Shown one piece after another: positions 1 to 9,571 of a stretch of DNA of 64,000 nt (positions are counted from its first letter, which is position 1; each line of letters begins with the position of its first letter). Made by a program: the position numbers and the translations under genes. The notes beneath the pieces were generated by a model. It saw only the letters and a list, made by a program, of their open reading frames with translations. It searched no databases and was not told the origin of the DNA. Where the stretch lies: the NCBI GenBank assembly GCA_021613335.1, contig JAJTWR010000074.1:1-64000 (forward strand). The letters are read 5' to 3'. Source of the DNA: Whitmania pigra (lineage: Eukaryota; Annelida; Clitellata; Hirudinida; Haemopidae).

Positions 1-1795
1 TGCACCTTATCCAGCGCCGTGACCTCCGCCACGACGAAGCCCGCCTGCTGCAAGGCAACCTGAATGGCGTTCCACACCGCCGCCTTGCTGTTGGAAAACA
101 CCACCGTCATCCAACGTCCCGGCTTCAACACACGGTGATATTCGGCAAAGCAGCGCTGCATCAGATGCTGATATTCGGGCAACGCCTTGTTTTTGAACCT
201 GTCGATGATGGCTTCCGGCTGTGCGTCGGTGGTGACGCCGTGCCAAGCCTCAACCAGAAAATTCAGATCGGCATAATAGATGTTCTCGCCGAACGGCGGA
301 TCGGTGAAGATGTAGTCGACAGAGTCGTCCGGCAGCGCTAGCCCTGCGGCTGTGCCCGTCGTGACCGCCACATTTGGGGACGACATGAAAGTTTGGAATG
401 TCTTCGCCAAGCGGTTCAGTTTACCGTCAAGTATGTACCAGGGGCTGCATTCCGCATGTTGAGAGCCAACGTAATAAACGCCGGTCAGATACTGATTGAC
501 CTGCGAGAAGCCGGTAGGCCCATAACGATTTAGAACTGAAAGCCCCAGATCGCTTGCTCAACCATAAATACAAGAAACAAGCGAATCCGCGCATCAGGGT
601 GGGCTTGCGCTTTGGCCCACAAAGCGCCCATCGCTTGCGCGGCCCGCGGCAGGTAGAAATGATGTACGTGGGTGAAGCCCTTCGGCGCAATTCGCGAGCC
701 GTGATACATATCCTCGATCGGAAAGCGGCTTGTCGGCACGGACGCGGGGAGCGGTAGGGCTTCGATCTTCGCCAGTGTGGCCAGGTCCGCCGCGTCGGGT
801 TCTTTCTCGTAGCGCGTCTTGCCAACCGAATAGGCGATGATCGACGCCTGGAACTTCACCCGCTGCCATGACTGGCCGGTCGCCGGATCGACGCGCGTCT
901 CCAGCACACGCTCCAGCCTGTCCTTGTTCAGTTCCGCGCCGCAATGCGGGCAAGGGAACACGTCGCGCACCCGCTTGCTTTCGACTTCCAGCGCCTCGGC
1001 GATGAAGTTCACGGCGCCCGCACATTCCGGGCAACTGAACACCTCGCTCCATACCGTATATTCGATGCGACCCTTGGTTGTGCCATCGCTGTGCAGCGTT
1101 TCGTACATCCAGCCGATATCCTGCTCCACGGCTTTGAGCAGTTGCTTGCCGGCTTTGGCGAAGGCATCGACATCGAAAGGAATGTTGTAGTTCGCGCCGA
1201 TGAAGGTGGCGGCCGGCGACAAGTCGTTAAGTATCGCGCGGCGCGCGCCCCATTGGGGCGCTGCGCGGCCTTCCCGTTTCCAGGACAGTTCCAGCTCGCG
1301 CCGGTAGCTGGACGGCGCTGTGCCGCACCATTGCGCGGCCACGCCGGTCATGCCCGAACCGGCGAAGCCGTCCAGCACCACATCGCCCGGTTGGGTGTAG
1401 TGCAGGATCGACGGCACGATGGCCAGGTGCGGCACCTTGGTGTGGTAGCTGTGCGCTTTGTAGATGGCGTCGGTCTTGCCAACGCTCACATCGATCGCCA
1501 GCGGCTCGCGGCTGTATGTCACCGCCGGGTCGCAGGGCTTGCCGTAGTGCGCGACGAACTCCGCCAGCCACGGGTTCGGGCAGGCGGTGTAATAAGGCGG
1601 ATCGGACATGGCGAGGATGGCGGCGTCCGATCCTTTCGCAAAGCCATCCTGCCTGCGGAACGCTGGATCCTGCAGCTTTCCGGCCAGCAGCTTCAGGAAA
1701 TGCCCGCGCCGCGCGTCGTCGCTGGCAAAGGTCTGGCCGAGACATTCAACCGGGCCGCTTTTCCCGCTGCGGTGGCGTTGCAGTAGATCGTTCAT
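1..1795 (-). pseudogene. pglX: PglX-type adenine DNA methyltransferase of a BREX type 3-like locus, frameshifted and cut by the window edge
   Basis: Predicted site-specific adenine methyltransferase that would mark host DNA in BREX phage defence. The first part (start codon at 1795) has DPPYY at residues 65-69, the methyltransferase catalytic motif, and the SAM-binding FAGSG near 144-148, followed by two CxxC pairs (CPEC, CPHC). The frame stops at 530-532, but homology continues one frame over from about 540 to the left edge (LNRYGPTG..., then a second TDPPFG motif). One missing base near 535-545 explains the break. It lies downstream of brxF and brxC on the same strand. The family is clear; the assignment as PglXI of BREX-3 rests on context. 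Either a true pseudogene or a sequence error. Confidence 0.72.
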
Positions 1796-1812
1796 ATCAG
1801 CCTATCTTTTCG

Positions 1813-2055
1813 TTATTCAGCGCCAGACGATTTACCGCCGCCATGTTTTTCAGCGTACTTCTTCATGCCTTCCCGCAGGATTTCCAGAACCCGCAGGATT
1901 TCCAGAACCCGCAGGATTTCCAGAAAAGGTACGGTTGCGGCCCTCAGCATCGGGGTCTCGCGTGTCGAATTCCTGGCAGGAAACTCTACCCTTAGAGAAA
2001 AAGGCGTCCACTTGAGTTGACTTAAGCGGAATGTCATTGTGTCGTTGACGTTCAT
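1813..2055 (-). CDS. small ORF with a threefold LEILRV repeat, function unknown
   Basis: An 80-residue reading frame between the brxC side and pglX. Its middle is a run of near-identical hexapeptides (FLEILR, VLEILR, VLEILR) made by an 18-bp tandem repeat, predicted to form an amphipathic or coiled-coil helix; the tail is basic and glycine-rich. It ends 18 bp before the pglX start. It may be the 3' remnant of the AlbA_2-like gene whose 5' stub lies at 2092-2241, with the middle deleted. I do not recognise a family, and the start codon is uncertain. Confidence 0.35.
   Translation of the reverse strand: MNVNDTMTFRLSQLKWTPFSLRVEFPARNSTRETPMLRAATVPFLEILRVLEILRVLEILREGMKKYAEKHGGGKSSGAE
1872..1925. 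repeat. 18-bp tandem repeat, three perfect copies
   Basis: Three exact consecutive copies of CCCGCAGGATTTCCAGAA. The unit is a multiple of three, so copy-number change keeps the reading frame of the ORF at 1813-2055 on the minus strand. Confidence 0.95.
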
Positions 2056-2091
2056 GATCGCGTAATATCAGAGTCCGCCTTGCGTCACCGC

Positions 2092-2241
2092 TTACGCCCC
2101 GTCTTCGCTGCGCGTCAGCGCCATGTCGTAGAGGATGAGCAGCCGCTCATCCTCCCTGGGCGCCGCCCAAGCGGATTCCTTGAATTCGATGTCGCTCCGT
2201 TCAATGGACTGGAGTTTGGCCGGAAGTTCGTCTTTGGTCAT
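2092..2241 (-). pseudogene. stub of an AlbA_2 (Schlafen-like) DNA-binding domain protein
   Basis: A 49-codon frame starting 4 bp after the brxC stop. The first 29 residues (MTKDELPAKLQ, IERSDIEFKES) look like the N-terminus of AlbA_2 nucleic-acid-binding domains, which normally continue into a conserved FANTxGG stretch. Here the similarity ends abruptly after WAAPR and the frame soon stops. I read this as a 5' fragment left by an internal deletion. Placement directly after brxC suggests it was part of the same operon. The domain call is by eye from a short stretch. Confidence 0.45.
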
Positions 2242-2245
2242 CGCA

Positions 2246-5200
2246 TCACTCGATCACGAACCGCAGCTTGGTGGCGTCCTTTCCCTTGCCGCGCTCGCTG
2301 ATAAGGGTGTCGAACCGCTTGCGCAGCTCATCCGGCGTGGCGGGCGAGCCGCCTTGCAGCAGTGCCTGACGAAGCTCATCAGCTTTGACCGTGATCTTCT
2401 CCAGCCCGGACAGAGCTTCCTGCACGGCGCAGGCGAACTCGACGGTGACAGGCTCCGGCAGCTTGCGCGCGGCGAGGAAGTCGTCGATCAGCGCCTTCGA
2501 CGCTTGCGGCAGCAGGCCGAGGCTATCCTGCGTGAAGGGGTCTTCCAGATTTGCCAGCAGGGTCTGCTGCCAGCTGGCATGCAACTGATCCAGATCGTCG
2601 TCCAGCTTGTTCAGGAGACTGACGGCAGGCAGCAATTCCAACTGCTCGTTGCGTAACAGACAATGGGGGCATACCGGGGTTCTGAACAGCGTCGGCTCAT
2701 CCAGCGCGGAACAGCTTATCAGGCGGTCGAGAGCGTCATCGAAGGCGGTGAGCTCGCTGGTCTGCATCAGAGAGACGCCGGCCAGCCTGCGCAACGATGA
2801 CAAACGATCGTCTTGACGTAGCGCGTTGCGGGTTTTCTCTTCGCCGACGCCCAGCCGCACCTTGCTGTGGCTGGCGATATAGGCGGCGATATAGTCCTTC
2901 TTGAGGTGGGCGAGGGTCTGGCGGCCCTCACCGAGCACGGTGGCGGCGCGTTCCGCCGTGCGGTCTTCTGCCAGCTTGTCGAACAGGGCTTTGCGCGCCG
3001 CTTCGGCTTGCTTCACCCAGTCGTGGCCGGGCGGCAAGATCGTCTCGGCCTGCGACAGGTAGGAGGCTGCGCCCCCCAGTTCTCCGACCAGTTCCAGCAA
3101 CCGCTCAACGCCGGTGAGCAGGTCCAGATTCTTCTTCTGACTGTCGATGTCTTCCAGCGCGATGCGCAGGTTTTTGAGCTTGCCGACGGTGTTGTAGGGC
3201 GACAGATCCTCGGTGAACTTCTTGAGTGCGTCGAGCCGCGCATACCAATCTTTCACCTCTTCCTCGCGCAGCAGGCCCTGGTCCCAGAAAACGAGTTTGC
3301 CCTGCTGGAGATCGGAGCCCGCCTTGAGCAGGCGCGGCACCAGAGCGCTGATCTTTTCCTGCAAGGCGACGACAGGTTCGGCGTCGCCCTGCCTGGCCTT
3401 CTGCGCCAGACCGGACGGCATGCCGAGCAACTGGAACAGCGCGCGCAGCACCGCGAGATTGATTTCCCTGGGCGCCTCGATGTGCTTGAACTGCTTGAGT
3501 TCGTCGAGCGAGCGTTCGGCCAGCAAAGCGAGCTTGCCGGAGTCGACCTTGTCGCCGGCGATCGAGAGAACGATGTCGCCGGAATAGACCAGGACGCCCA
3601 GCACAATGACGAACAGATCGGGTTCGAGCCGGTGCTTGGCCGGGGAGAAATACTCCACATCGGTTGCGCCGGCGATGAGTTCGTTGCGGTTGAGCACCTG
3701 CCCATGACCCTTGGCCTTGAGGCGATTCAGCGCCTCCTGCGCGTAGCGAGAGCCGGCGGGGTCGATGCGCTCGCCATCGAGCATTTCCAGCGCATCGAGC
3801 ATGGCGGTGGCGTCCTTCGTGCGGGTTCCGCCCGCCAGCGCGCGCAGCGTGGCGCCGATGAGGGACTTACGGTTGGCCTCGGTGACAAGTACCGGAAACT
3901 TGGGATACTCGGGAGCGATGTCGGCGAAACGCTGGGACAAGATCAGGCCCGAGACGATGTTCACGATGTCGCGGAAGTTGATCCTTTCCTCCGGCCCCAA
4001 GCGCGCGCGGTCGCGCAGCGACACGCCTTTGGCCCAGTCCTGCAGCGTCTTGGCCTTGCCCTGATAGGTGACTTCAAACGCGGTCAACTGCTTTTCCTGT
4101 AGCCACTTGCTCATGACGCGCAGAGCATCTTGCGCCTTGGACTGATAGACGGCCTTCGCGCCTCCGCTGGCGGTGGACGCCAGGTCCAACGAGGCGGCGT
4201 ATTGGGACAGATGGCGTCTGTAGTCCTCGTCCGGCGATTTCAACCGGAAGAACACTTCGTCCGGCTGCTGCGAGTCGGTGAAGCGCGGCTTGTCGAAAGG
4301 CTGGATGAAGTAGATGTAGAAGTCGCGCTCGGGCTGAGCCGTGGGGCGATCGTTCGGCGCTCCGAAGAACAGATAACCCAATCGCTCGACGCGACGCTCC
4401 TGCCACTCGATCTGGTATTGCCAGATCTGGAACCCTGGATAGCGGAGATCGTCGCTGCACTCCATCAGCGCCTTGACGGCGCTGTAATAGGCGCGATCGA
4501 GTGCGTCGTCGGACAGGGCTTCGGCGCGCTTTTCGATCTGGGCGTGGTAGTCGATGTCCTTTTTCAGATCGAGATAATACTGCTCTGTATCAGCGGCCTT
4601 GGAGATGAACTGACCGTTGACGGTCTTCAGCACCTCGCGCATCACGGTCTGAACCATCGACAGCAGGTTTTCGGCGGGCTCGCCTGGCATGTCCCCGACG
4701 CCAGGCTGGAACAGGCACAGGGAGTCGCGTAGTTCGGCTGCAGCGGGACCAATCGGGACGTGGATGTCGCCGCCGGTGGTCAGGCGATGCACAGCCAGAC
4801 CGTTGATGACGCGCAGCGCCATCGGCTTGTAAGCCGGCCGCGTGAATGCCTGCTGGATGCGGGATTCCAGCACCTCGCAGACGCGCAGCACCTCCTTGAT
4901 GTTGGGGTCGGCGCGCAGAACCTGGTTGCTCTTGACCGTGTTCCAGAAGCTCTCATAGGCGATCAGTTGTGGCCGGTCGGTGGGCACGTCCCGATCGAGA
5001 ATACCCTGCATCGCGGCTTCGATGGTCTTGAGCGCACCGCGCTTTTCGGTGAAATGAATCTGCTCGAAGATCTTGAGGTAGTCCGGGTGAACCGGGAACA
5101 GCCGGACATATTCGTCCATGCGCTCGTTCATCGACCCGTAGAATTTGGCGAAGGGCTTGAGATATTCGCGGATTTTGTTCTGCTGGTCGGCGGACTTCTT

Positions 5201-5980
5201 CAGCAGGCGCTCGGAAACGACGAAGCTCACATCCTGGCGGTCGATCAGGATCTGCGTGAAGCGTTCGTTGACGCGGCGGATGCTGTCGGCAACATGCTGG
5301 AAGCGGCCGCTATCGAAAATGGCTTCCTGCACGCCGGCGACGAAGCGGAATTTCAGATGCTTGGCGACCTCGCCGATCTGACGCAGGATGGACAAGTCGA
5401 GCGCCAGCTCGTGATCGCGGCGCGATTGCAGGTATTCGAGAAACTCGTCCACCACGAGCAGAAGTCCCTGGTTCGGGAACTTCTCCTCGAATGCGGCCAT
5501 CATCTCCTCGAAGGAGTCCTTGTTGTTCAGCTCCTGATCGGCGCTCGGGAAGGAGAAATCGACGCCGAGCTTCTTGAGGAAGCGTTCGATCTGTTGGGTG
5601 ATGATCTGGCGCAGCGGCATTTCGAGACCGCCGACCTCGATGCGCAGCACCTTGAAGCGGCCGGCGACGGACACAACCGCATCCACCACCTTGGGGTGCC
5701 GGATCATCGGTGCATAGGTCGCATCCTCGGCCACCAGCGACAACACCGACATCAAGTGCGACTTACCAGTGCCGTAGTTGCCGACGATGAGCATGCCCTT
5801 GTGATCGACAGCATCGTCGAAGCCGAGCTGCGGCGCCATGAGCTTGGCAATCCGCTCGGCCATGTTGTCGGAGATGACGAAGGTCGACACGAGCTTCTTT
5901 GCTTCGTCCGGACGGTCGGCGTCGAGCAGTTGAACAACCGACTCGATCTGCTCGAACTGAATGAGGTCTTTGTACTTCAT
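2246..5980 (-). CDS. brxC: BrxC-like ATPase (DUF6079) of BREX phage defence
   Basis: A 1244-residue cytoplasmic AAA+-like ATPase. Walker A GNYGTGKS lies at residues 67-74 and Walker B LLLVVDEF at 173-180, followed by a long helical, partly coiled-coil body, as expected for the roughly 1200-residue BrxC/PglY family. BrxC is required for BREX restriction of phage DNA; its biochemical role is not settled. The start ATG overlaps the brxF stop (ATGA), so the two are translationally coupled. The frame is intact over its full length, unlike its neighbours. Confidence 0.85.
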   Translation of the reverse strand: MKYKDLIQFEQIESVVQLLDADRPDEAKKLVSTFVISDNMAERIAKLMAPQLGFDDAVDHKGMLIVGNYGTGKSHLMSVLSLVAEDATYAPMIRHPKVVDAVVSVAGRFKVLRIEVGGLEMPLRQIITQQIERFLKKLGVDFSFPSADQELNNKDSFEEMMAAFEEKFPNQGLLLVVDEFLEYLQSRRDHELALDLSILRQIGEVAKHLKFRFVAGVQEAIFDSGRFQHVADSIRRVNERFTQILIDRQDVSFVVSERLLKKSADQQNKIREYLKPFAKFYGSMNERMDEYVRLFPVHPDYLKIFEQIHFTEKRGALKTIEAAMQGILDRDVPTDRPQLIAYESFWNTVKSNQVLRADPNIKEVLRVCEVLESRIQQAFTRPAYKPMALRVINGLAVHRLTTGGDIHVPIGPAAAELRDSLCLFQPGVGDMPGEPAENLLSMVQTVMREVLKTVNGQFISKAADTEQYYLDLKKDIDYHAQIEKRAEALSDDALDRAYYSAVKALMECSDDLRYPGFQIWQYQIEWQERRVERLGYLFFGAPNDRPTAQPERDFYIYFIQPFDKPRFTDSQQPDEVFFRLKSPDEDYRRHLSQYAASLDLASTASGGAKAVYQSKAQDALRVMSKWLQEKQLTAFEVTYQGKAKTLQDWAKGVSLRDRARLGPEERINFRDIVNIVSGLILSQRFADIAPEYPKFPVLVTEANRKSLIGATLRALAGGTRTKDATAMLDALEMLDGERIDPAGSRYAQEALNRLKAKGHGQVLNRNELIAGATDVEYFSPAKHRLEPDLFVIVLGVLVYSGDIVLSIAGDKVDSGKLALLAERSLDELKQFKHIEAPREINLAVLRALFQLLGMPSGLAQKARQGDAEPVVALQEKISALVPRLLKAGSDLQQGKLVFWDQGLLREEEVKDWYARLDALKKFTEDLSPYNTVGKLKNLRIALEDIDSQKKNLDLLTGVERLLELVGELGGAASYLSQAETILPPGHDWVKQAEAARKALFDKLAEDRTAERAATVLGEGRQTLAHLKKDYIAAYIASHSKVRLGVGEEKTRNALRQDDRLSSLRRLAGVSLMQTSELTAFDDALDRLISCSALDEPTLFRTPVCPHCLLRNEQLELLPAVSLLNKLDDDLDQLHASWQQTLLANLEDPFTQDSLGLLPQASKALIDDFLAARKLPEPVTVEFACAVQEALSGLEKITVKADELRQALLQGGSPATPDELRKRFDTLISERGKGKDATKLRFVIE

Positions 5981-6498
5981 GCTTTTGACCTTCCGGCCCC
6001 CTGCTGGCTTTGCGCCGCTTCAAAGACGACGACGCCATCGCGGGTGTAGTCGCGGTGTTCGGGATGTCCCATGCCGGCGTAAATCAAGCGGTCATTGCGC
6101 AATTCGCCAGGCCACGCGGCGATAACCAGGCGCGAGTGCGCCAGCAATTTGATGACGTTGAGCGGATTGATCCTCAGGCTTGGCTCAAAGAGAACTTCGA
6201 GATTGTCGAGCAGCAACGGTACATCGCTGCGCATATCACCCGCGATTTCACGTAGCGACCCGTTGATCGAGAAGACACGGTCAAAGACGGCCGTTGCCGC
6301 CAGACGGCGGCCCAGCTTCATGCCGACATTGAGTGGCGCGGTATTCAGCCGCCGCGCCAAGGCGCGCAGGAGTCGGGTCTTGCCGCTGCTGCCAACCAGC
6401 AGGATCAGCTTGCTCTGGAGATCGCTGACCTCTTCGACAAGCCGTTCAAGCGCGGGGAGGCTGGCGGCATCCGCGGGCAGTGCGAACGCATGGGTCAT
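5977..6498 (-). CDS. brxF: BrxF, P-loop protein typical of BREX type 3
   Basis: Small P-loop protein of 173 residues from the ATG at 6498. The nucleotide-binding loop reads LLVGSSGKTR (residues about 33-42), a shortened Walker A, followed by a DVPLLLDNLEVLF stretch resembling Walker B. BrxF is the marker that separates type 3 BREX from other types, where it is encoded directly ahead of brxC. An upstream in-frame extension to 6639 belongs to the ruined HTH gene, not to brxF. The stop overlaps the brxC start by 4 bp. Confidence 0.75.
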   Translation of the reverse strand: MTHAFALPADAASLPALERLVEEVSDLQSKLILLVGSSGKTRLLRALARRLNTAPLNVGMKLGRRLAATAVFDRVFSINGSLREIAGDMRSDVPLLLDNLEVLFEPSLRINPLNVIKLLAHSRLVIAAWPGELRNDRLIYAGMGHPEHRDYTRDGVVVFEAAQSQQGAGRSKA

Positions 6499-6655
6499 GG
6501 CTTCTCCTCGTCCGGCTTGGGCTTTCCTCTTGCGTACCCATACGGGCAGCGACCACCGGTCTAGCTCGGCTCGCTGGAAGCGCCATGTTCCGCCCAGCTT
6601 GAAGGTAGGTGGCGACCTCTTCAAGGGTAAGGACCTCATCAGACTGTTCGATCAT
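6495..6655 (-). pseudogene. excisionase-like helix-turn-helix gene upstream of brxF, broken in several places
   Basis: Three frames together spell a small MerR/excisionase-type DNA-binding protein. The start is MIEQSDEVLTLEEVATYL in one frame, then FKLGGTWRFQRAELDRW in a second, then AARMGTQ in the first again, and finally a KPKPDEEKP tail whose stop would overlap the brxF ATG (ATGA). The recognition-helix segment normally between TYL and FKLGG is missing. Such HTH proteins often precede defence operons, so the locus may have lost its regulator. The overlap at the 3' end supports it having been the first gene of the operon. Confidence 0.6.
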
Positions 6656-6931
6656 AAGGTGGCCGACATGCTGATGGCGAGGCTGGTCCATCGTGGCATA
6701 AGTTGGCAAGATTCGGCAAGTATCATGCTGAGAGTTGGCATAGGCATTGCGAGGCATGCCCGGCACCATCCGTTCAGATTTTGGGAAGCGGATGTGCGGA
6801 GGCAGCGAACAACGGCAGCATACAAATCCCGACCTTTAAGGCGGAATGAATGCGACAATCTCTGTTCAGAACTGAGCAACAATCATGAAGCGACATTAAA
6901 TTGGCAAATGCGAAGGAAGGTGTCTCCGATC

Positions 6932-7041
6932 ATGATCGAATTACGCCACATCCAGTATTTTGTCTCGGCAGCGGAGCATGGGAGTTTCTGCAAGGCGGCG
7001 GCGTTCCTGGGTATCCAGGAGTCCGCCGTGAGCCGGCGTTG
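6932..7041 (+). pseudogene. N-terminal fragment of a LysR-type regulator
   Basis: ATG at 6932 begins MIELRHIQYFVSAAEHGS, followed by AAAFLGIQESAVSRR, a typical LysR helix-turn-helix. Similarity ends at about 7040, where the sequence passes into the IS256-bearing segment. Only about 36 residues survive, so it encodes no effector domain. Confidence 0.75.
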
Positions 7042-7284
7042 TATAGTCCTGAACTGTAATGGTGCATTATCAATCCTGGATCGTCAGAAAGAGGATGCGT
7101 TATGGCAAGCGTTCTTCACGGCAGCGCTCGCACGACGCCGCGTCTTCGAGCCTTGTTCCAAGCGTCGCAAGAAAGCGCCAGGGCCCTTGCCGAGCGAAGC
7201 GGCGCAAGCGAACCGCCACGGCCGACGCGCCGATGGAGGACTGTCAGGAATTTCGTGTATGGGCGTGCGGTTGAACATTTCTGT

Positions 7285-8195
7285 TTACGCTCTTGCGGCC
7301 TGGAACCGGTCCGCGAAAAGAACGGCAAATTGGGATTTCGCCATCGCCCATTCCTTTGGCGGCATTCTCCATTCTTTCTCGGATCGGTTCAGGACCAAAC
7401 AGAGCAGTTTTGTCGCCGCCTCATCGCTGGGGAAATGCCCCCGCGCCCGAACGGCGCGGCGGAGCCTGGAATTCAAAGCCTCAATGGCGTTCGTCGTGCA
7501 TACGATCCGACGCACATCCCTGGGAAAGGCGAGGAAGGGAATGGCTTCCTGCCAAACGCGCCGCCACATCTGACCGATGGCCGGGAATTTCCGCCCCCGA
7601 AAGCCGCCCCCGAAAGCCGCCATCGAACGATGTCAGCGCCGCCTCGGCAGCAGTGTCGTCTATGGCCGAACAGATCATCTTCATCGCATGCGCCAAGTCT
7701 CTGCGCTCCTTCCAGGAGGCGAGATCCAATGAATTTCTCAAGAGATGGACGATGCAGGTCTGTACGATGGTTTGCGGAAACACCGCGTCGATCGCATCGG
7801 GAAAGCCCTTCAGCCCGTCAACGACGGCAATGAGAATATCCTCTGCGCCCCGCTTCCTCAGCTCGTTCATCACCCGCAGCCAGAACTTCGCGCCCTCATT
7901 GGTTTCAATCCAAACCCCAAGGATTTCTTTCGTCCCGTCGCCACGAACCCCGAGCGCGACATGAACAGCCTTGTTGCCAACCGTTCCTTCGTCGCGGATC
8001 TTCACCCGCAGCGCGTCGAAGAACACCAAGGGATAGACAGGCTCCAGCGGACGGGACTGCCAGGCCGCAATCTCGTCGAGAACCGCGTCAGTAACTGCTG
8101 AAATCAGGTCCGCGAGACATCCGCGCCGTATAGCTCCTGAACATGGGCGGCGATCTCGCGCGCGCTCATGCCGCGCGCATACATCGAGACGCGAT
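7285..8195 (-). pseudogene. IS256-family (mutator) transposase, frameshifted and 5'-truncated
   Basis: Read right to left, one frame gives SMYARGMSAREIAAHVQELYG, a shift near 8115 leads to ISAVTDAVLDEIAAW, then the conserved core with FDALRVKIRDEG, VVDGLKGFPDAI and IVQTCIVHLLRN. A second shift at 7591-7616, caused by a 13-bp tandem duplication, leads to the C-terminal block TNAIEALNSRLRR. The N-terminal third of the normal 400-residue protein is absent; IS3-type sequence abuts at about 8195. Not functional. Confidence 0.85.
7591..7616. repeat. 13-bp tandem duplication breaking the IS256 transposase
   Basis: Two perfect copies of CCGCCCCCGAAAG, followed by a partial third (CCGCC). Thirteen is not a multiple of three, so the duplication itself accounts for the frame change between the two halves of the transposase. 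Confidence 0.9.
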
Positions 8196-8198
8196 CCG

Positions 8199-8833
8199 CC
8201 GGACAGGCGCCGGTCAACGCCAAGCGGGTCTATCGGCTGATGAAGCGCCACGGGCTTCTCCTCGCACGCAATACCGGTCGACGGCGTCCGCGCGAGCATG
8301 ACGGCCAGGTCGCCACGCTGCGCTCCAATGTCCGCTGGTGCTCGGATGGTCTGGAGTTCACCTGCTGGAACGGCGAGATCGTCCGCATCGCCTTCGCGCT
8401 GGATTGCCACGACCGGGAAGTCATCGGCTGGGTCGCGACCACCGCCGGGATCTCCGGCGAGATGATCCGTGACATGATGGTTCACTGCGTCGAGCAGCGC
8501 TTTGGCGCGCCACGGGCGCCCCATCCCGTGCAATGGTTCACCGACAATGGTTCGATCTTCGCGGCGCACAAAACGATCGACGTCGCGCTCGCCCTGAACC
8601 TTACGCCCTGCTTCACGCCGGTGGAGAGGCCGGAGAGCAACGGCATGGCCGAAGCCTTCGTCAAAACCTTCAAGCGCGATTATGTCCGCGTCAGCCCGAT
8701 CCCGACCGCCGCGGAGGTCTTGAAGCGGATTGAGGTCTGGATTGAGGACTGCAACACCGTCCATCCACACTCCCGACTGGGCCGCTCGCCTCGGGAGTAC
8801 ATCAGTTCACAATCAGCCGCGTGTCCAGCTTAA
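8199..8833 (+). pseudogene. IS3-family (IS2 group) OrfB transposase, N-terminally truncated
   Basis: Homology starts around APVNAKRVYRLMKRHGLLL and runs to SRLGRSPREYI. The DDE catalytic residues are visible: D in WCSDGLEF, D in FTDNGS and E in PESNGMAEAF. The first part of OrfB and all of OrfA are missing, so the element cannot make a full transposase. It lies between IS256 and IS5 remnants. Confidence 0.85.
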
Positions 8834-8844
8834 CGGGGTCAACT

Positions 8845-9096
8845 CCAGTCACCGCCAAACGGATTTACCTCGACAAGGGTTATCGCGGCCATGGCCTCGA
8901 GCGTTTCACCGTCTGGCGCTGCGGCAACAAGACGCCCGCCGCCGCAAGCGCCATCGAACCGGTCATCGGTCACATGAAAAACGATGGGCGGCCCGGCCGG
9001 AATTTCCTCGCCGCAAAGGAGAGCGACCGCATCGATGCCATCCTCCGCTGGCTGAGGCTTTTCTTGCGCCTCATCCTCGCACGCTTCCGACGATGA
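8845..9096 (+). pseudogene. C-terminal fragment of an IS5-family transposase
   Basis: Contains RIYLDKGYRGHGLERF, then SAIEPVIGHMKNDGR and RWLRLFLRLI, the end of the IS5-type DDE domain including the conserved glutamate. The segment between DAIL and RWLRL seems shortened compared with relatives, and everything before the DKGYRGH block is gone. Confidence 0.75.
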
Positions 9097-9157
9097 AGGG
9101 CGAAAATCAGACCACCATCCTGCCAGCCTGACAGCCCATTGCGGATAGTTCACGGAC

Positions 9158-9335
9158 GACTTTTTACAGGTAACATTCATGCGTCGCAAGGCATGACCGA
9201 TACCCTTCCCGCTGATCCCAGGACGTTTTGCGCGCTCTGACCGATAGGCATCAGGATATTCCCGAACATCCCGAGCCAACGCGATCCTGTCGAGCTTCGT
9301 TGCAGGTTTGTGGCGCGCAGGGTGAGGCTCAAGGC
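9158..9335 (-). pseudogene. N-terminal fragment of an IS630-family transposase
   Basis: Minus-strand translation gives ATKLDRIALARDVREYPDAY, then ERAKRPGISGKGIGHALRR and MNVTCKKS, the helix-turn-helix part of IS630 OrfA. Similarity stops after KKS, near 9158, so the catalytic half is missing. Confidence 0.65.
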
Positions 9336-9571
9336 GTTTCAGTCACCTCGCAGCCGTTGCTACTCCGGTACAAAAGCGCGCCGCAACCGCAGCGATCGTA
9401 AGCCTTCCTTCTCATGAACGGACAGAAGCTGGCGACGAAAATCTATCGAATATGTCATCCATAAATAATACTCATTTTATATGATCTTAGCTATAGTTGA
9501 ACGCTCTCGGGAAGCCCCCAGTGAGTCAAAGTCAGCGAAAGTTGGTATAAGAAACGAATCGGGCCATGCCA
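9336..9571. other. gene-free gap
   Basis: No coding or RNA gene recognised. An AT-rich patch around 9450-9500 contrasts with the flanks. It separates the mobile-element debris from the 3' end of the ABC importer operon, where ATPase genes might have been expected. Confidence 0.5.

Noticed and set aside
1872..1925. CRISPR array
   Set aside because: The repeats are directly adjacent with no spacers and lie inside an open frame; a simple tandem repeat. No array was seen elsewhere.
2867..6049. Long plus-strand frames opposite brxC
   Set aside because: Mirror frames of a GC-rich gene; no ribosome sites or recognisable domains.
6095..7573. Long plus-strand open frame of nearly 500 codons
   Set aside because: Only the short LysR-like segment within it is real; the rest is antisense to brxF and the IS256 remnant.
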